From contig DASYBU010000056.1 in assembly GCA_036500605.1 (NCBI GenBank), forward strand, positions 89,334 to 153,333: DNA of 64,000 nt. Reading direction: 5' to 3'. The notes under the pieces were generated by a model. The model was given only the letters and a program-made list of their open reading frames with translations, did not search any database and was not told where the DNA came from. Position numbers and translations under genes: made by a program. Origin of the DNA: JAFALK01 sp036500605. GTDB lineage: Bacteria; Pseudomonadota; Gammaproteobacteria; Burkholderiales; Burkholderiaceae_C. Positions 24,762 to 36,397 of this stretch are shown here, piece by piece (within the stretch, counting starts at the first letter, position 1; each line of letters opens with the position of its first letter).

Positions 24762-26078
24762 CTAGCTGCCCGCATCTTCGTCCAGCTTGCGCAGGAAAGC
24801 CATCTTCTCGGCAATCTTCTGCTCCAGCCCGCGCGGCACGGGCTGATACCAGTGAGGATCGGGCATGCCGTCGGGCAGATAGGTCTCGCCAGCTGCATAG
24901 GCATGCGGCTCATCATGGGCGTAGCGGTACTCGTGCCCGTAGCCGAGTTCCTTCATGAGCTTGGTCGGCGCATTGCGCAGATGCACGGGCACCTCGCGGC
25001 TCTTGTCCTGCTTCACGAAATCGCGCGCCTGGTTGTAGGCCATGTAGCCGGCATTGCTCTTGGCCGCGATGGCCAGATAGATCACCGCCTGGCCCAGCGC
25101 CAGCTCGCCTTCCGGGCTGCCCAGGCGCTCGAAGGTCAACGCGGCATCGTTGGCAACCTGCATGGCGCGCGGATCGGCCAGGCCGATGTCTTCCCAGGCC
25201 ATGCGGACGATGCGGCGGGAGAGATAACGCGCATCAGCGCCGCCATCCAGCATGCGGCAGAGCCAGTACAGCGCGGCATCGGGGTTGGAGCCGCGCACCG
25301 ACTTGTGCAGGGCCGAGATCTGGTCGTAGAAGTTGTCGCCGCCTTTGTCGAAACGGCGCGCGTTGAGGCTCAGTGCATTGCTGATGAAGTTCGCATCAAT
25401 CTTCGTGATGCCCGCGGCACCGGCCGCCGTATTGCATTGTTCGAGCAGGTTCAGCAGGCGTCGCGCGTCGCCATCGGCATAGCCAACGAGCGTATCGATC
25501 GCCTGTTCATCGAATTGCAGATGGCTCAGCGCCTGAGCTTGCGCGCGCTGCACGAGTTGCTTGAGCTCCTCGTCGGTCAGCGACTTCAGCACGTAGACCT
25601 GCGCCCGCGACAGCAGCGCCGAGTTGACCTCGAACGACGGGTTCTCGGTCGTCGCGCCAATGAAGGTGAAGAGCCCCGACTCCACGTGCGGCAACAGCGC
25701 ATCCTGCTGCGCCTTGTTGAAGCGGTGAATCTCATCCACGAACAGGATGGACGGCCGCCCCAGCGCCAGATATTGCTGCGCCTGCTCCATCGCTGCGCGG
25801 ATGTCCTTGACACCCGAGAGCACGGCCGACAAGGCCATGAACTCGCAGCCAAAAGCCTTGGTCGTGAGGCGCGCCAGCGTGGTCTTGCCCACGCCCGGCG
25901 GGCCCCAGAAGATCATCGAATGCGGCTTGCCCGATTGAAAGGCCAGCCTCAGCGGCTTGCCTTCGCCGAGCAGGTGCGACTGGCCGATGACCTCGTCCAG
26001 CGTCTTGGGCCGAAGGCGTTCGGCCAGCGGCGCTTGGACCGAATGAGGCGCTTCGTCAGGAAACAGCGAGGCCATCAC
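24762..26078 (-). CDS. rarA: Replication-associated recombination ATPase RarA (MgsA)
   Basis: A 438-residue AAA+ ATPase related to clamp-loader subunits, acting at stalled replication forks. Walker A is GPPGVGKTTLAR, Walker B is ILFVDEIHRFNKAQQDALLP, and sensor 1 is FIGATTENPSFEVNSALLSR. The C-terminal half has the tetramerisation region with KSVRGSNPDAALYWLCRMLDGGADARYLSRRI, typical of RarA/WRNIP1. The start overlaps the lolA stop by 4 bases, and ftsK-lolA-rarA is a widely conserved order in proteobacteria. Confidence 0.96.
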   Translation of the reverse strand: MMASLFPDEAPHSVQAPLAERLRPKTLDEVIGQSHLLGEGKPLRLAFQSGKPHSMIFWGPPGVGKTTLARLTTKAFGCEFMALSAVLSGVKDIRAAMEQAQQYLALGRPSILFVDEIHRFNKAQQDALLPHVESGLFTFIGATTENPSFEVNSALLSRAQVYVLKSLTDEELKQLVQRAQAQALSHLQFDEQAIDTLVGYADGDARRLLNLLEQCNTAAGAAGITKIDANFISNALSLNARRFDKGGDNFYDQISALHKSVRGSNPDAALYWLCRMLDGGADARYLSRRIVRMAWEDIGLADPRAMQVANDAALTFERLGSPEGELALGQAVIYLAIAAKSNAGYMAYNQARDFVKQDKSREVPVHLRNAPTKLMKELGYGHEYRYAHDEPHAYAAGETYLPDGMPDPHWYQPVPRGLEQKIAEKMAFLRKLDEDAGS

Positions 26079-26707
26079 TGCTCGATCAGATCGGCTCCGG
26101 CCGGCACCTGGAAGCGGAAAAGCTCGGCCGCCAAGGGGATGTTGGTGCTGATCGCGCCGAACTGCAGCAGCGACTTCTGCCCGAAGCCATCGACGATCTC
26201 GACCGCCGACAACTCCTTGCCCTTGAAGCCGATGCGCAGGCTTTGCAGCGTGCCGTCTTCATGCTTGGGCGTGGCCAGAACCCATTCAAGGCCCTGCGCG
26301 GCGGGCTGAGCTTTCAGCACGAAATCGCGTTCGAGATTAGTGCCAGCCAAAAGCGCTGCCGGCGTGGCACCGAGCGCCTTGTCCATCTTGCGCGAGCTGG
26401 CCTGATTGAGATCGGGATCGAAGAGCCAGACCTTCTGGCCGTCGCCGACGATCAACTGCTCGAAAGGCTTCTTGTACGTGAAGCGGAAACGATCGGGCCG
26501 CTGGAACTCGAAGGTGCCGCTCGAAGTCTTGGTGCGTTTGCCGTCGGGCGAGGTGACCGTCTGCGTGAAATCGGCGCTGCCGGTCTTGATGTCCTGCACG
26601 AAGGCCTTGAGCGTGTCGACGCCGTCGGCATGGGCCGCAACGGACACCACGCCGCTCAAGACAAGCGTTACCGAAAGAACCAGCTTCTTCATCATCGTCA
26701 TCGTCAT
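26075..26707 (-). CDS. lolA: Outer-membrane lipoprotein carrier protein
   Basis: A 210-residue periplasmic chaperone that carries lipoproteins from LolCDE to the outer membrane. The signal peptide is KKLVLSVTLVLSGVVSVAAHA. The mature domain has the LolA pattern: DFTQTV, then RPDRFRFTYKKPFEQLIVGDGQKVWLFDPDL and SAVEIVDGFGQKSLLQF. The ATG chosen overlaps the ftsK stop by 4 bases; internal ATGs at 26701 and 26692 would give a more usual signal-peptide length. It is coupled to rarA by another 4-base overlap. Confidence 0.95.
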   Translation of the reverse strand: MTMTMMKKLVLSVTLVLSGVVSVAAHADGVDTLKAFVQDIKTGSADFTQTVTSPDGKRTKTSSGTFEFQRPDRFRFTYKKPFEQLIVGDGQKVWLFDPDLNQASSRKMDKALGATPAALLAGTNLERDFVLKAQPAAQGLEWVLATPKHEDGTLQSLRIGFKGKELSAVEIVDGFGQKSLLQFGAISTNIPLAAELFRFQVPAGADLIEQ

Positions 26708-29082
26708 TCGTCACGCTTCGGGATGATCAGATCCCGGTTCCCGTTCGTGGCCATGCTCGAGACAAGGCCGGATTTTTCCATCTGCTCCAGCAGGCGCGCG
26801 GCGCGGTTGTAGCCAATGCGCAAATGCCGCTGGACCAGCGAGATCGAGGCGCGGCGGTGCTGCAAAACGATGGCCACGGCCTGGTCATACATCGGATCGG
26901 CCTCGCCGGCACTCTCGCCGGGCGCGGGCGCTTCACCGCCCTCGCCTTCGAGCACGCCGCCTTCAAGAATGCCTTCGATGTAATTGGGTTCACCGCCCTT
27001 GTCCTTCAAGTACTGAACAACGCGGTGGACCTCATCGTCGCTGACAAAAGCGCCGTGCACGCGCACCGGCAGGCCGGTGCCCGAAGCCATGTAGAGCATG
27101 TCGCCCATACCCAGCAGCGCTTCCGCGCCCATCTGGTCAAGGATGGTGCGGCTGTCGATCTTGGAGCTGACCTGGAAGGACAGGCGCGTCGGGATGTTGG
27201 CCTTGATCAGGCCCGTGATCACATCGACCGAAGGCCGCTGCGTGGCCAGGATCAAATGGATGCCGGCGGCGCGCGCCTTCTGCGCCAGGCGGGCGATCAG
27301 TTCTTCGATCTTCTTGCCGACCACCATCATCAGGTCGGCCAGCTCGTCGATCACGACCACGACGAAAGGCATGCGCTCGAGCGGCTCGGCGCCGTCGGGG
27401 TTCTCGGCCGACAGGCTGAATGGGTTCGGAATCGACTCGCCGCGCGCCGTCGCATCGTCGATCTTCTTGTTGTAGCCGGCCAGATTGCGCACGCCCATCT
27501 TGCTCATCAGCTTGTAGCGGCGTTCCATCTCGCCGACACACCAGTTGAGCGCGTTGGCGGCCTGCTTCATGTCGGTCACGACCGGCGCGAGCAGATGCGG
27601 GATGCCCTCGTAGACGCTCATTTCGAGCATCTTCGGGTCGATCATGATCAGCCGCACATCGCGCGCCTCGGCCTTGTAGAGCAGCGAGAGGATCATCGCG
27701 TTGATACCGACCGACTTGCCCGAACCGGTCGTACCGGCCACGAGGCAGTGCGGCATCTTGCCGAGGTCGGCCACGACGGGCGCGCCGATGATGTCCTTGC
27801 CCAGCGCCATCGTCAGCAGCGAAGGCGCATCGGCATAGACCTGCGAGCCGAGGATTTCCGAGAGGCGGATGGTCTGGCGCCGCGCATTGGGCAGTTCCAG
27901 CGCCATGAAGTTCTTGCCCGGGATCGTCTCGACCACGCGGATGCTGGTCAGGCTCAAGGAACGCGCCAGATCCTTGGCGAGGTTGACGATCTGCGAGCCC
28001 TTCACGCCGGTCGCCGGCTCGATCTCGTAGCGCGTGATCACCGGGCCTGGCGAGGCCGCCACCACGCGCACCTCGACGCCGAAGTCGCGCAGCTTCTTCT
28101 CGATCATGCGCGAGGTCATCTCGAGCGATTCAGGCGTGACCATCTGTTGAGGAGGCGGTGCGGCATCGAGCAGGTCGACCTGCGGCAGCTTGCCGTCGCT
28201 GGCATCGGTGAACAGGGTCTGCTGGCGCTCCTTGGCCACACGCGTCGACTTGGGCACCTCGACGATCGGCGCCTCGATCACGATCGGCTCATGCTCGACC
28301 ACGACCTGGCGCTCGACCTCCGCCACCTGCGCACGCTCCTGCTTGGCGCGCACGCCGACCTTCTTGTCTTCCTTGACCTCGCGGCGTTCGATGCTGCGCT
28401 CGCGCTTCTGGTCGATGAAGGTGCCTAACTGCTCGGCCAGACGCAGCCACGAAAAGCTCAGCGCCAGCTGCATGCCGGCGAGCAGGCCGACGATCCAGAT
28501 CACGCCCGAGCCCGCAAAACCCAGCCATTTCATGCTCACCGGGCCGAGGACATAGCCGAGCACGCCGCCGGCCGGACCAGGAAGGCGATGTTCCCAGCCG
28601 TAGAGGCGCGTCCATTCGAGCGCGCAGCTCGCGAAGATCAGCAGCAGCAGCCCCAGCGCCCAGAACGCGCGAACGCGCCAGACCTGGCTCGGCGCCGTGG
28701 GCGCTTCATGCCGCAGCAAACGCGCGAGCGCACTCAGCCATTGACGCAAGCCCACCACGGGCAGCCACCAGGCCGAATAGCCAAACAGATAGAGGAGAAC
28801 GTCCGAGACCCAGGCGCCGAGCGCGCCAACGCGGTTCGCGTAGAGGCCGGGATTGCCGGAGACCGAAAAGGCCGCATCGGTGACGTTGTGCGTCACCATC
28901 GCCGTGACCAGCAGCAGCCAGCCGAGCGCACCGAGCATCAGCCACAAGGGCGTGAGCAGCGGATTGCTGCTCGGCGGCGGCGCGGCGGCGGCCTTGCGAG
29001 GTTGGCGTTTGTAGACTTTTTCAGCGGGCGCGGCCGCTTCATTCGCGCCGTCGCCCGCCAGGGAACCGAGAGGAAAGCTCAT
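26704..29082 (-). CDS. ftsK: DNA translocase FtsK
   Basis: A 792-residue septal DNA pump. The N terminus has about four transmembrane helices between residues 45 and 215, followed by a short charged linker (about 220-310) and the alpha-beta motor. Walker A is AGTTGSGKSVGINAM and Walker B is VVVIDELADLMMV. The C-terminal gamma domain (about 715-792) has the RASISLVQRHLRIGYNRAARLLEQME winged helix that reads KOPS sequences and activates XerCD. It coordinates chromosome dimer resolution with division. The short linker resembles SpoIIIE/short FtsK of Burkholderiales rather than the 1300-residue E. coli protein. Confidence 0.95.
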   Translation of the reverse strand: MSFPLGSLAGDGANEAAAPAEKVYKRQPRKAAAAPPPSSNPLLTPLWLMLGALGWLLLVTAMVTHNVTDAAFSVSGNPGLYANRVGALGAWVSDVLLYLFGYSAWWLPVVGLRQWLSALARLLRHEAPTAPSQVWRVRAFWALGLLLLIFASCALEWTRLYGWEHRLPGPAGGVLGYVLGPVSMKWLGFAGSGVIWIVGLLAGMQLALSFSWLRLAEQLGTFIDQKRERSIERREVKEDKKVGVRAKQERAQVAEVERQVVVEHEPIVIEAPIVEVPKSTRVAKERQQTLFTDASDGKLPQVDLLDAAPPPQQMVTPESLEMTSRMIEKKLRDFGVEVRVVAASPGPVITRYEIEPATGVKGSQIVNLAKDLARSLSLTSIRVVETIPGKNFMALELPNARRQTIRLSEILGSQVYADAPSLLTMALGKDIIGAPVVADLGKMPHCLVAGTTGSGKSVGINAMILSLLYKAEARDVRLIMIDPKMLEMSVYEGIPHLLAPVVTDMKQAANALNWCVGEMERRYKLMSKMGVRNLAGYNKKIDDATARGESIPNPFSLSAENPDGAEPLERMPFVVVVIDELADLMMVVGKKIEELIARLAQKARAAGIHLILATQRPSVDVITGLIKANIPTRLSFQVSSKIDSRTILDQMGAEALLGMGDMLYMASGTGLPVRVHGAFVSDDEVHRVVQYLKDKGGEPNYIEGILEGGVLEGEGGEAPAPGESAGEADPMYDQAVAIVLQHRRASISLVQRHLRIGYNRAARLLEQMEKSGLVSSMATNGNRDLIIPKRDE

Positions 29083-29112
29083 GCCGCGATTGTCGCGCAG
29101 CTTTGTGCGCGA

Positions 29113-29778
29113 TCAGTCGTGCAGGCGTTCCTTGATGACCACCGAACCGTTTTCAAGTGTTTCGATGACACCGCGCTCTTCCAGATCCTTCATCACACGG
29201 CTGACCATCTCGCGCGAAGCGCCGACGACCTTGGCCATGTCCTGACGCGACACCTTGCCGCGGATGATCTTGATGCCCTTCTCTTCTTCCGACATGTCCA
29301 GCAGCGTGCGGGCCACGCGACCGTAGACATCGAGCAGGGCCAGCGACTCGATCTGGCGGTCGGCATTGCGCAGGCGCGCGACCAGGCCGCGCAGGATGCC
29401 ATAGGCCAGGCTGCTGCTGTCGGGCAGGCAACGAGAGAACTCGGGGCGGTTGAGCACGAGCATGTCGGTTTGCACTTCGGCGCGGACGGTGGCGCTGTGC
29501 GGCTCGTTGTCGATCAGGCTCATTTCGCCGACGTAGTCGCCGGTCTGCAGCACGGCCAGGATCACTTCGCGGCCGCGCGAATCAGCGGTCAGCACGCGGG
29601 CACGGCCGTTGAGCAGGATGAACAGCGCATTGGACTTCGTGCCTTGCTCGACAATCAGCTCACCGCGCTTGAAGCGGCGCTTGACCACGCTGTCCGCGAT
29701 GGATTGCGCCTGGTCAGTCGTGAGCAGAGAGAACAAGGGCACCCGGCGGATCAGATCGAGGTTGGACAACATCGCCAT
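29113..29778 (-). CDS. Crp/Fnr-family transcriptional regulator
   Basis: A 221-residue regulator. A cyclic-nucleotide-binding beta barrel (about 15-115) includes GELIVEQGTKSNALFILLNGRARVL and GDYVGEMSLIDNEPHSATVRA, which carries the phosphate-binding cassette with conserved Glu and an Arg-like position. The C-terminal helix-turn-helix is VSRQDMAKVVGASREMVSRVMKDLEERGVI (about 175-205), close to E. coli Crp. It is therefore a plausible cAMP- or cyclic di-GMP-responsive global regulator (Crp/Clp type). The start at 29778 gives MAMLSNLDLIRRVPLF; upstream GGAGACC is the ribosome site. It is divergent from trxB. Confidence 0.88.
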   Translation of the reverse strand: MAMLSNLDLIRRVPLFSLLTTDQAQSIADSVVKRRFKRGELIVEQGTKSNALFILLNGRARVLTADSRGREVILAVLQTGDYVGEMSLIDNEPHSATVRAEVQTDMLVLNRPEFSRCLPDSSSLAYGILRGLVARLRNADRQIESLALLDVYGRVARTLLDMSEEEKGIKIIRGKVSRQDMAKVVGASREMVSRVMKDLEERGVIETLENGSVVIKERLHD

Positions 29779-29979
29779 GAACGGTCTCCTTTGAATAGGG
29801 AATATCGGAAGGCGCAGCCACCCGGAAGGAGCGCCTTGCCTAGAATGGCGCGATTGTGCCAACTGATTCACGGTTTTACATAGGGTGTAGGCCGTATAAG
29901 ACGGCGCATTTTTATGACACGTCAATTACGCGTTAGGTCTGTGCTTGCACTCCCGGCGTTTACCCATATCTAGCTTTCC

Positions 29980-30939
29980 ATGAGCCAAAACACCCAACAC
30001 CACGGCCTCCTGATCCTCGGTTCCGGCCCCGCCGGCTACACCGCCGCCATCTACGCGGCACGCGCCAACCTCAAGCCCACGCTGGTGACCGGCATGGCCC
30101 AGGGCGGCCAACTGATGACCACGACCGAGGTCGACAACTGGCCCGCCGACGTGATGGGTGTGCAGGGCCCCGAGCTGATGCAACGCTTTGAAGAGCACGC
30201 CAAGCGCTTCGACACGCAAATGGTCTACGACCACATCAACGCGGTCGATCTGGCCAAGCGCCCGTTCACGCTCAAGGGCGACAGCGGCACCTACACCTGC
30301 GATGCGCTGATCATTGCCACCGGCGCCTCGGCCATGTACCTGGGCCTGCCCAGCGAAGAAGCCTTTATGGGCCGCGGCGTCAGCGGCTGTGCCACCTGCG
30401 ACGGTTTCTTCTATCGCGGCCAGGAAGTCTGCGTGGTCGGCGGCGGCAACACGGCCGTTGAAGAAGCGCTGTACCTGACCAACATCGCCAGCAAGGTGCA
30501 TGTGATCCACCGCCGCGACAAGTTCCGCGCCGAGCCGATCCTCGTGGACAAGCTGCGCGCCAAGGAACTCGAAGGCAAGGTCGAGATGCACCTGTTCAAC
30601 ACGCTCGACGAAGTGCTGGGCGACCAGAGCGGCGTGACGGGTGTGCGCATCAAGAGCACGACGGATGGTTCAACGAAGGATCTGACGCTGCAAGGCTGCT
30701 TCATTGCGATCGGCCACAAGCCCAACACCGACATCTTCCAGGGCCAATTGGAGATGAAGGACGGCTACATCGTCACCAAGAGCGGCCTGAACGGCTTCGC
30801 CACCATGACCAGCGTACCCGGCGTGTTTGCCGCCGGCGACGTGCAGGACCACATCTACCGCCAGGCCATCACCTCGGCCGGGACGGGCTGCATGGCGGCA
30901 CTCGACGCGCAGCGCTTCCTGGAGCAGGACAAGGGCTGA
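29980..30939 (+). CDS. trxB: Thioredoxin reductase
   Basis: A 319-residue low-molecular-weight flavoprotein reducing thioredoxin with NADPH. The FAD motif is LILGSGPAGYTAAIYAARA (10-28). The redox-active disulfide is C137-A-T-C140 followed by DGFF. The NADPH motif is VVGGGNTAVEEALYL with HRRDKFRAE. The second FAD motif TSVPGVFAAGDVQDHIYRQ is near the C terminus. Length and order are typical. It is divergent from the Crp-family gene; the stop is followed immediately by a 12-base tandem repeat. Confidence 0.97.
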   Translation: MSQNTQHHGLLILGSGPAGYTAAIYAARANLKPTLVTGMAQGGQLMTTTEVDNWPADVMGVQGPELMQRFEEHAKRFDTQMVYDHINAVDLAKRPFTLKGDSGTYTCDALIIATGASAMYLGLPSEEAFMGRGVSGCATCDGFFYRGQEVCVVGGGNTAVEEALYLTNIASKVHVIHRRDKFRAEPILVDKLRAKELEGKVEMHLFNTLDEVLGDQSGVTGVRIKSTTDGSTKDLTLQGCFIAIGHKPNTDIFQGQLEMKDGYIVTKSGLNGFATMTSVPGVFAAGDVQDHIYRQAITSAGTGCMAALDAQRFLEQDKG

Positions 30940-30946
30940 GCTGGGC

Positions 30947-30994
30947 GATCTCGGGTGGTGTCTCGGGTCGTGTCTCGGGTCATATCTCGGAACA
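30947..30994 (+). repeat. Four 12-bp tandem repeats after trxB
   Basis: Four consecutive 12-base units resembling TGTCTCGGGTCG: the second and third differ by one base, the first and fourth are degenerate at their ends. The array begins 8 bases after the trxB stop and ends about 28 bases before a candidate -10 (TATACT, 31022-31027) for rpmB. Confidence 0.8.
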
Positions 30995-31021
30995 TCGCTA
31001 GGCAGACGCCCCATTCCACGC

Positions 31022-31106
31022 TATACTCGCCGGCTTGCCTGCTGGATGGATCGCACCTGTCCTGGGCTTCGGGCTTAAACCCGTAGCTTTGGATGGTTAG
31101 CAGGCA
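31022..31106 (+). promoter_or_regulatory. Structured rpmB-rpmG leader
   Basis: A possible -10 element TATACT (31022-31027) is followed by complementary arms TGCCTGCT (31036-31043) and AGCAGGCA (31099-31106). Inside them GGATGG occurs beside both arms, and a CGGG...CCCG mini-hairpin lies between. About 75 further bases separate this from the rpmB ATG. Its position suggests a ribosomal-protein leader, but no known leader class was matched. Confidence 0.45.
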
Positions 31107-31181
31107 TATCGCGATCATGTGGATGACCTCTTGAATGTGTTCGAGAGGCGTCTGGTCAGCCAATCAAACCGGAGAAGCGTC

Positions 31182-31415
31182 ATGGCACGCGTCTGTCAAG
31201 TCACGGGCAAGAAGCCCATGGTGGGAAATAGCGTTTCCCACGCCAACAACCGTACCAAGCGTCGGTTCCTGCCCAATCTGCAATACCGCCGTTTCTGGGT
31301 GGAAAGCGAAAACCGTTGGGTGCGTCTGCGCATCAGCTGCGCAGCTCTGCGTTTGATCGACAAGGTCGGTATCGACCAAGTCGTCGCTGACCTGCGCGCC
31401 AAGGGCGAGCTGTAA
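31182..31415 (+). CDS. rpmB: 50S ribosomal protein L28
   Basis: A 77-residue ribosomal protein. The sequence MARVCQVTGKKPMVGNSVSHANNRTKRRFLPNLQ is a textbook L28 N terminus, and the basic middle and RISCAALRLIDKVGID region complete the family. The ATG at 31182 is preceded by GGAGAAG at about 6 bases. It is followed after 35 bases by rpmG, the conserved L28-L33 pair. Confidence 0.98.
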   Translation: MARVCQVTGKKPMVGNSVSHANNRTKRRFLPNLQYRRFWVESENRWVRLRISCAALRLIDKVGIDQVVADLRAKGEL

Positions 31416-31450
31416 GCCACCCGCCCACTCGTAATTAAGGAGCAATCACC

Positions 31451-31621
31451 ATGGCATCCAAAGGCGGACGCGAAAAGATCAAGCTGGAATCCACTGCTGG
31501 CACCGGCTTTTTCTACACCACGAACAAGAACAAGAAGACCACGCCCCAAAAGCTGGAATTCATGAAGTTCGACCCCAAGGCTCGCAAGCATGTCCTGTTC
31601 AAGGAAACCAAGCTGAAGTAA
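31451..31621 (+). CDS. rpmG: 50S ribosomal protein L33
   Basis: A 56-residue ribosomal protein, MASKGGREKIKLESTAGTGF onward, ending in KHVLFKETKLK. It lacks the CxxC pairs of zinc-binding L33, so it is the zinc-independent form. TAAGGAG lies about 9 bases upstream of the ATG. It forms an operon with rpmB and is followed by a strong terminator. Confidence 0.98.
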   Translation: MASKGGREKIKLESTAGTGFFYTTNKNKKTTPQKLEFMKFDPKARKHVLFKETKLK

Positions 31622-31646
31622 TTTCAGCTCGGCTTGCGCCCAACAG

Positions 31647-31681
31647 AAAAACCGCCCTGACTCGCGTCACGGCGGTTTTTT
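31647..31681. terminator. Bidirectional terminator after rpmG
   Basis: AAAAACCGCC (31647-31656) pairs with GGCGGTTTTT (31671-31680), extended past a single C-C mismatch by TGAC/GTCA around a 4-base loop. A tracts on the left and T tracts on the right let it serve both rpmG and the convergent DUF3016 gene. Confidence 0.95.
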
Positions 31682-31704
31682 CATGGGCGCTTCGAGACCG
31701 AAAC

Positions 31705-32214
31705 CTACTTCAGCGCAGAAACGCGCTTGGCCGGCGGGCCAAATTCCTTGTCGAACCACGCATCGATCATCGGCTTCTCGTAATAGAGCGGGTCGCTGCG
31801 GAAGTAGCGGTTGTAGTGGTCCATGAAGCCCATATCCTGAATATCGGCTGAACCCTCGCGCACCATCTTGCCGTCCTGCGTGATCGTGTAGCTGAACTGC
31901 ATGGACGGCCGGTAGAGCTGCTTGATGATCCTGATGTTGTCCATCATGTGGCCGACGGGTCGCACATCGCCGGCCAGGTCCACGTCCTTGACGACGATCT
32001 TCATGTCCTGGCCCGGCAGCAGGATCGCATTCGCGCGTTCGGTCAGCGCACTGCTGATGAACTTGAGCGTGTCATCGCTGGTGCGGACGCTGATCCGGTT
32101 GCCGATATCGACAAACTCCTCGGGCTTGACGAATTGAACATCCACATTGGCCCAGGCCGTGGCGCCCCCCAGGCTCAAGGCTGCAACTGCCACAGTTTGA
32201 AGATGCTTCCTCAT
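31705..32214 (-). CDS. DUF3016-family exported protein
   Basis: A 169-residue protein with a signal peptide, KHLQTVAVAALSLGGATAWA, cleaved before NVDVQF. The mature start VDVQFVKPEEFVDIG matches the DUF3016 family (a VxVxFxxPExFxD pattern). The remainder contains LLPGQDMKIVVKDVDLAGDVRP and ends in a charged tail. Location is probably periplasmic; function is unknown. It is convergent with rpmG and separated from purL by 88 bases. Confidence 0.85.
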   Translation of the reverse strand: MRKHLQTVAVAALSLGGATAWANVDVQFVKPEEFVDIGNRISVRTSDDTLKFISSALTERANAILLPGQDMKIVVKDVDLAGDVRPVGHMMDNIRIIKQLYRPSMQFSYTITQDGKMVREGSADIQDMGFMDHYNRYFRSDPLYYEKPMIDAWFDKEFGPPAKRVSALK

Positions 32215-32302
32215 GATCCTGCTCCTCGATGTGGCCAGGGTATGGCCATGAACTCATGGTTTACCGCAGCCAGGCCCGGCCCGCAAGTGTCGCCGCGATT
32301 CT

Positions 32303-36322
<4,020 letters not shown>

Positions 36323-36338
36323 GAAAATCCGCGCTTGG

Positions 36339-36360
36339 GGCTGAACCGGGTGGTTCAGCC
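36339..36360 (-). promoter_or_regulatory. Hairpin in the purL 5' leader
   Basis: GGCTGAACC and GGTTCAGCC form a perfect 9-base-pair stem with a 4-base loop, ending 17 bases before the purL ATG. On the minus strand it is followed by CCAAGCG, not a T run, so it is not a terminator. The position next to the ribosome-binding region suggests control of translation or a repressor site. Confidence 0.6.
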
Positions 36361-36397
36361 TGGGTGAAGCGCGGGATTTTACGGGAGTCGCCGAGCC

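Noticed and set aside
36323..36397. Purine riboswitch before purL
   Set aside because: The spacer is too short and has a single hairpin with no purine-aptamer three-way junction.
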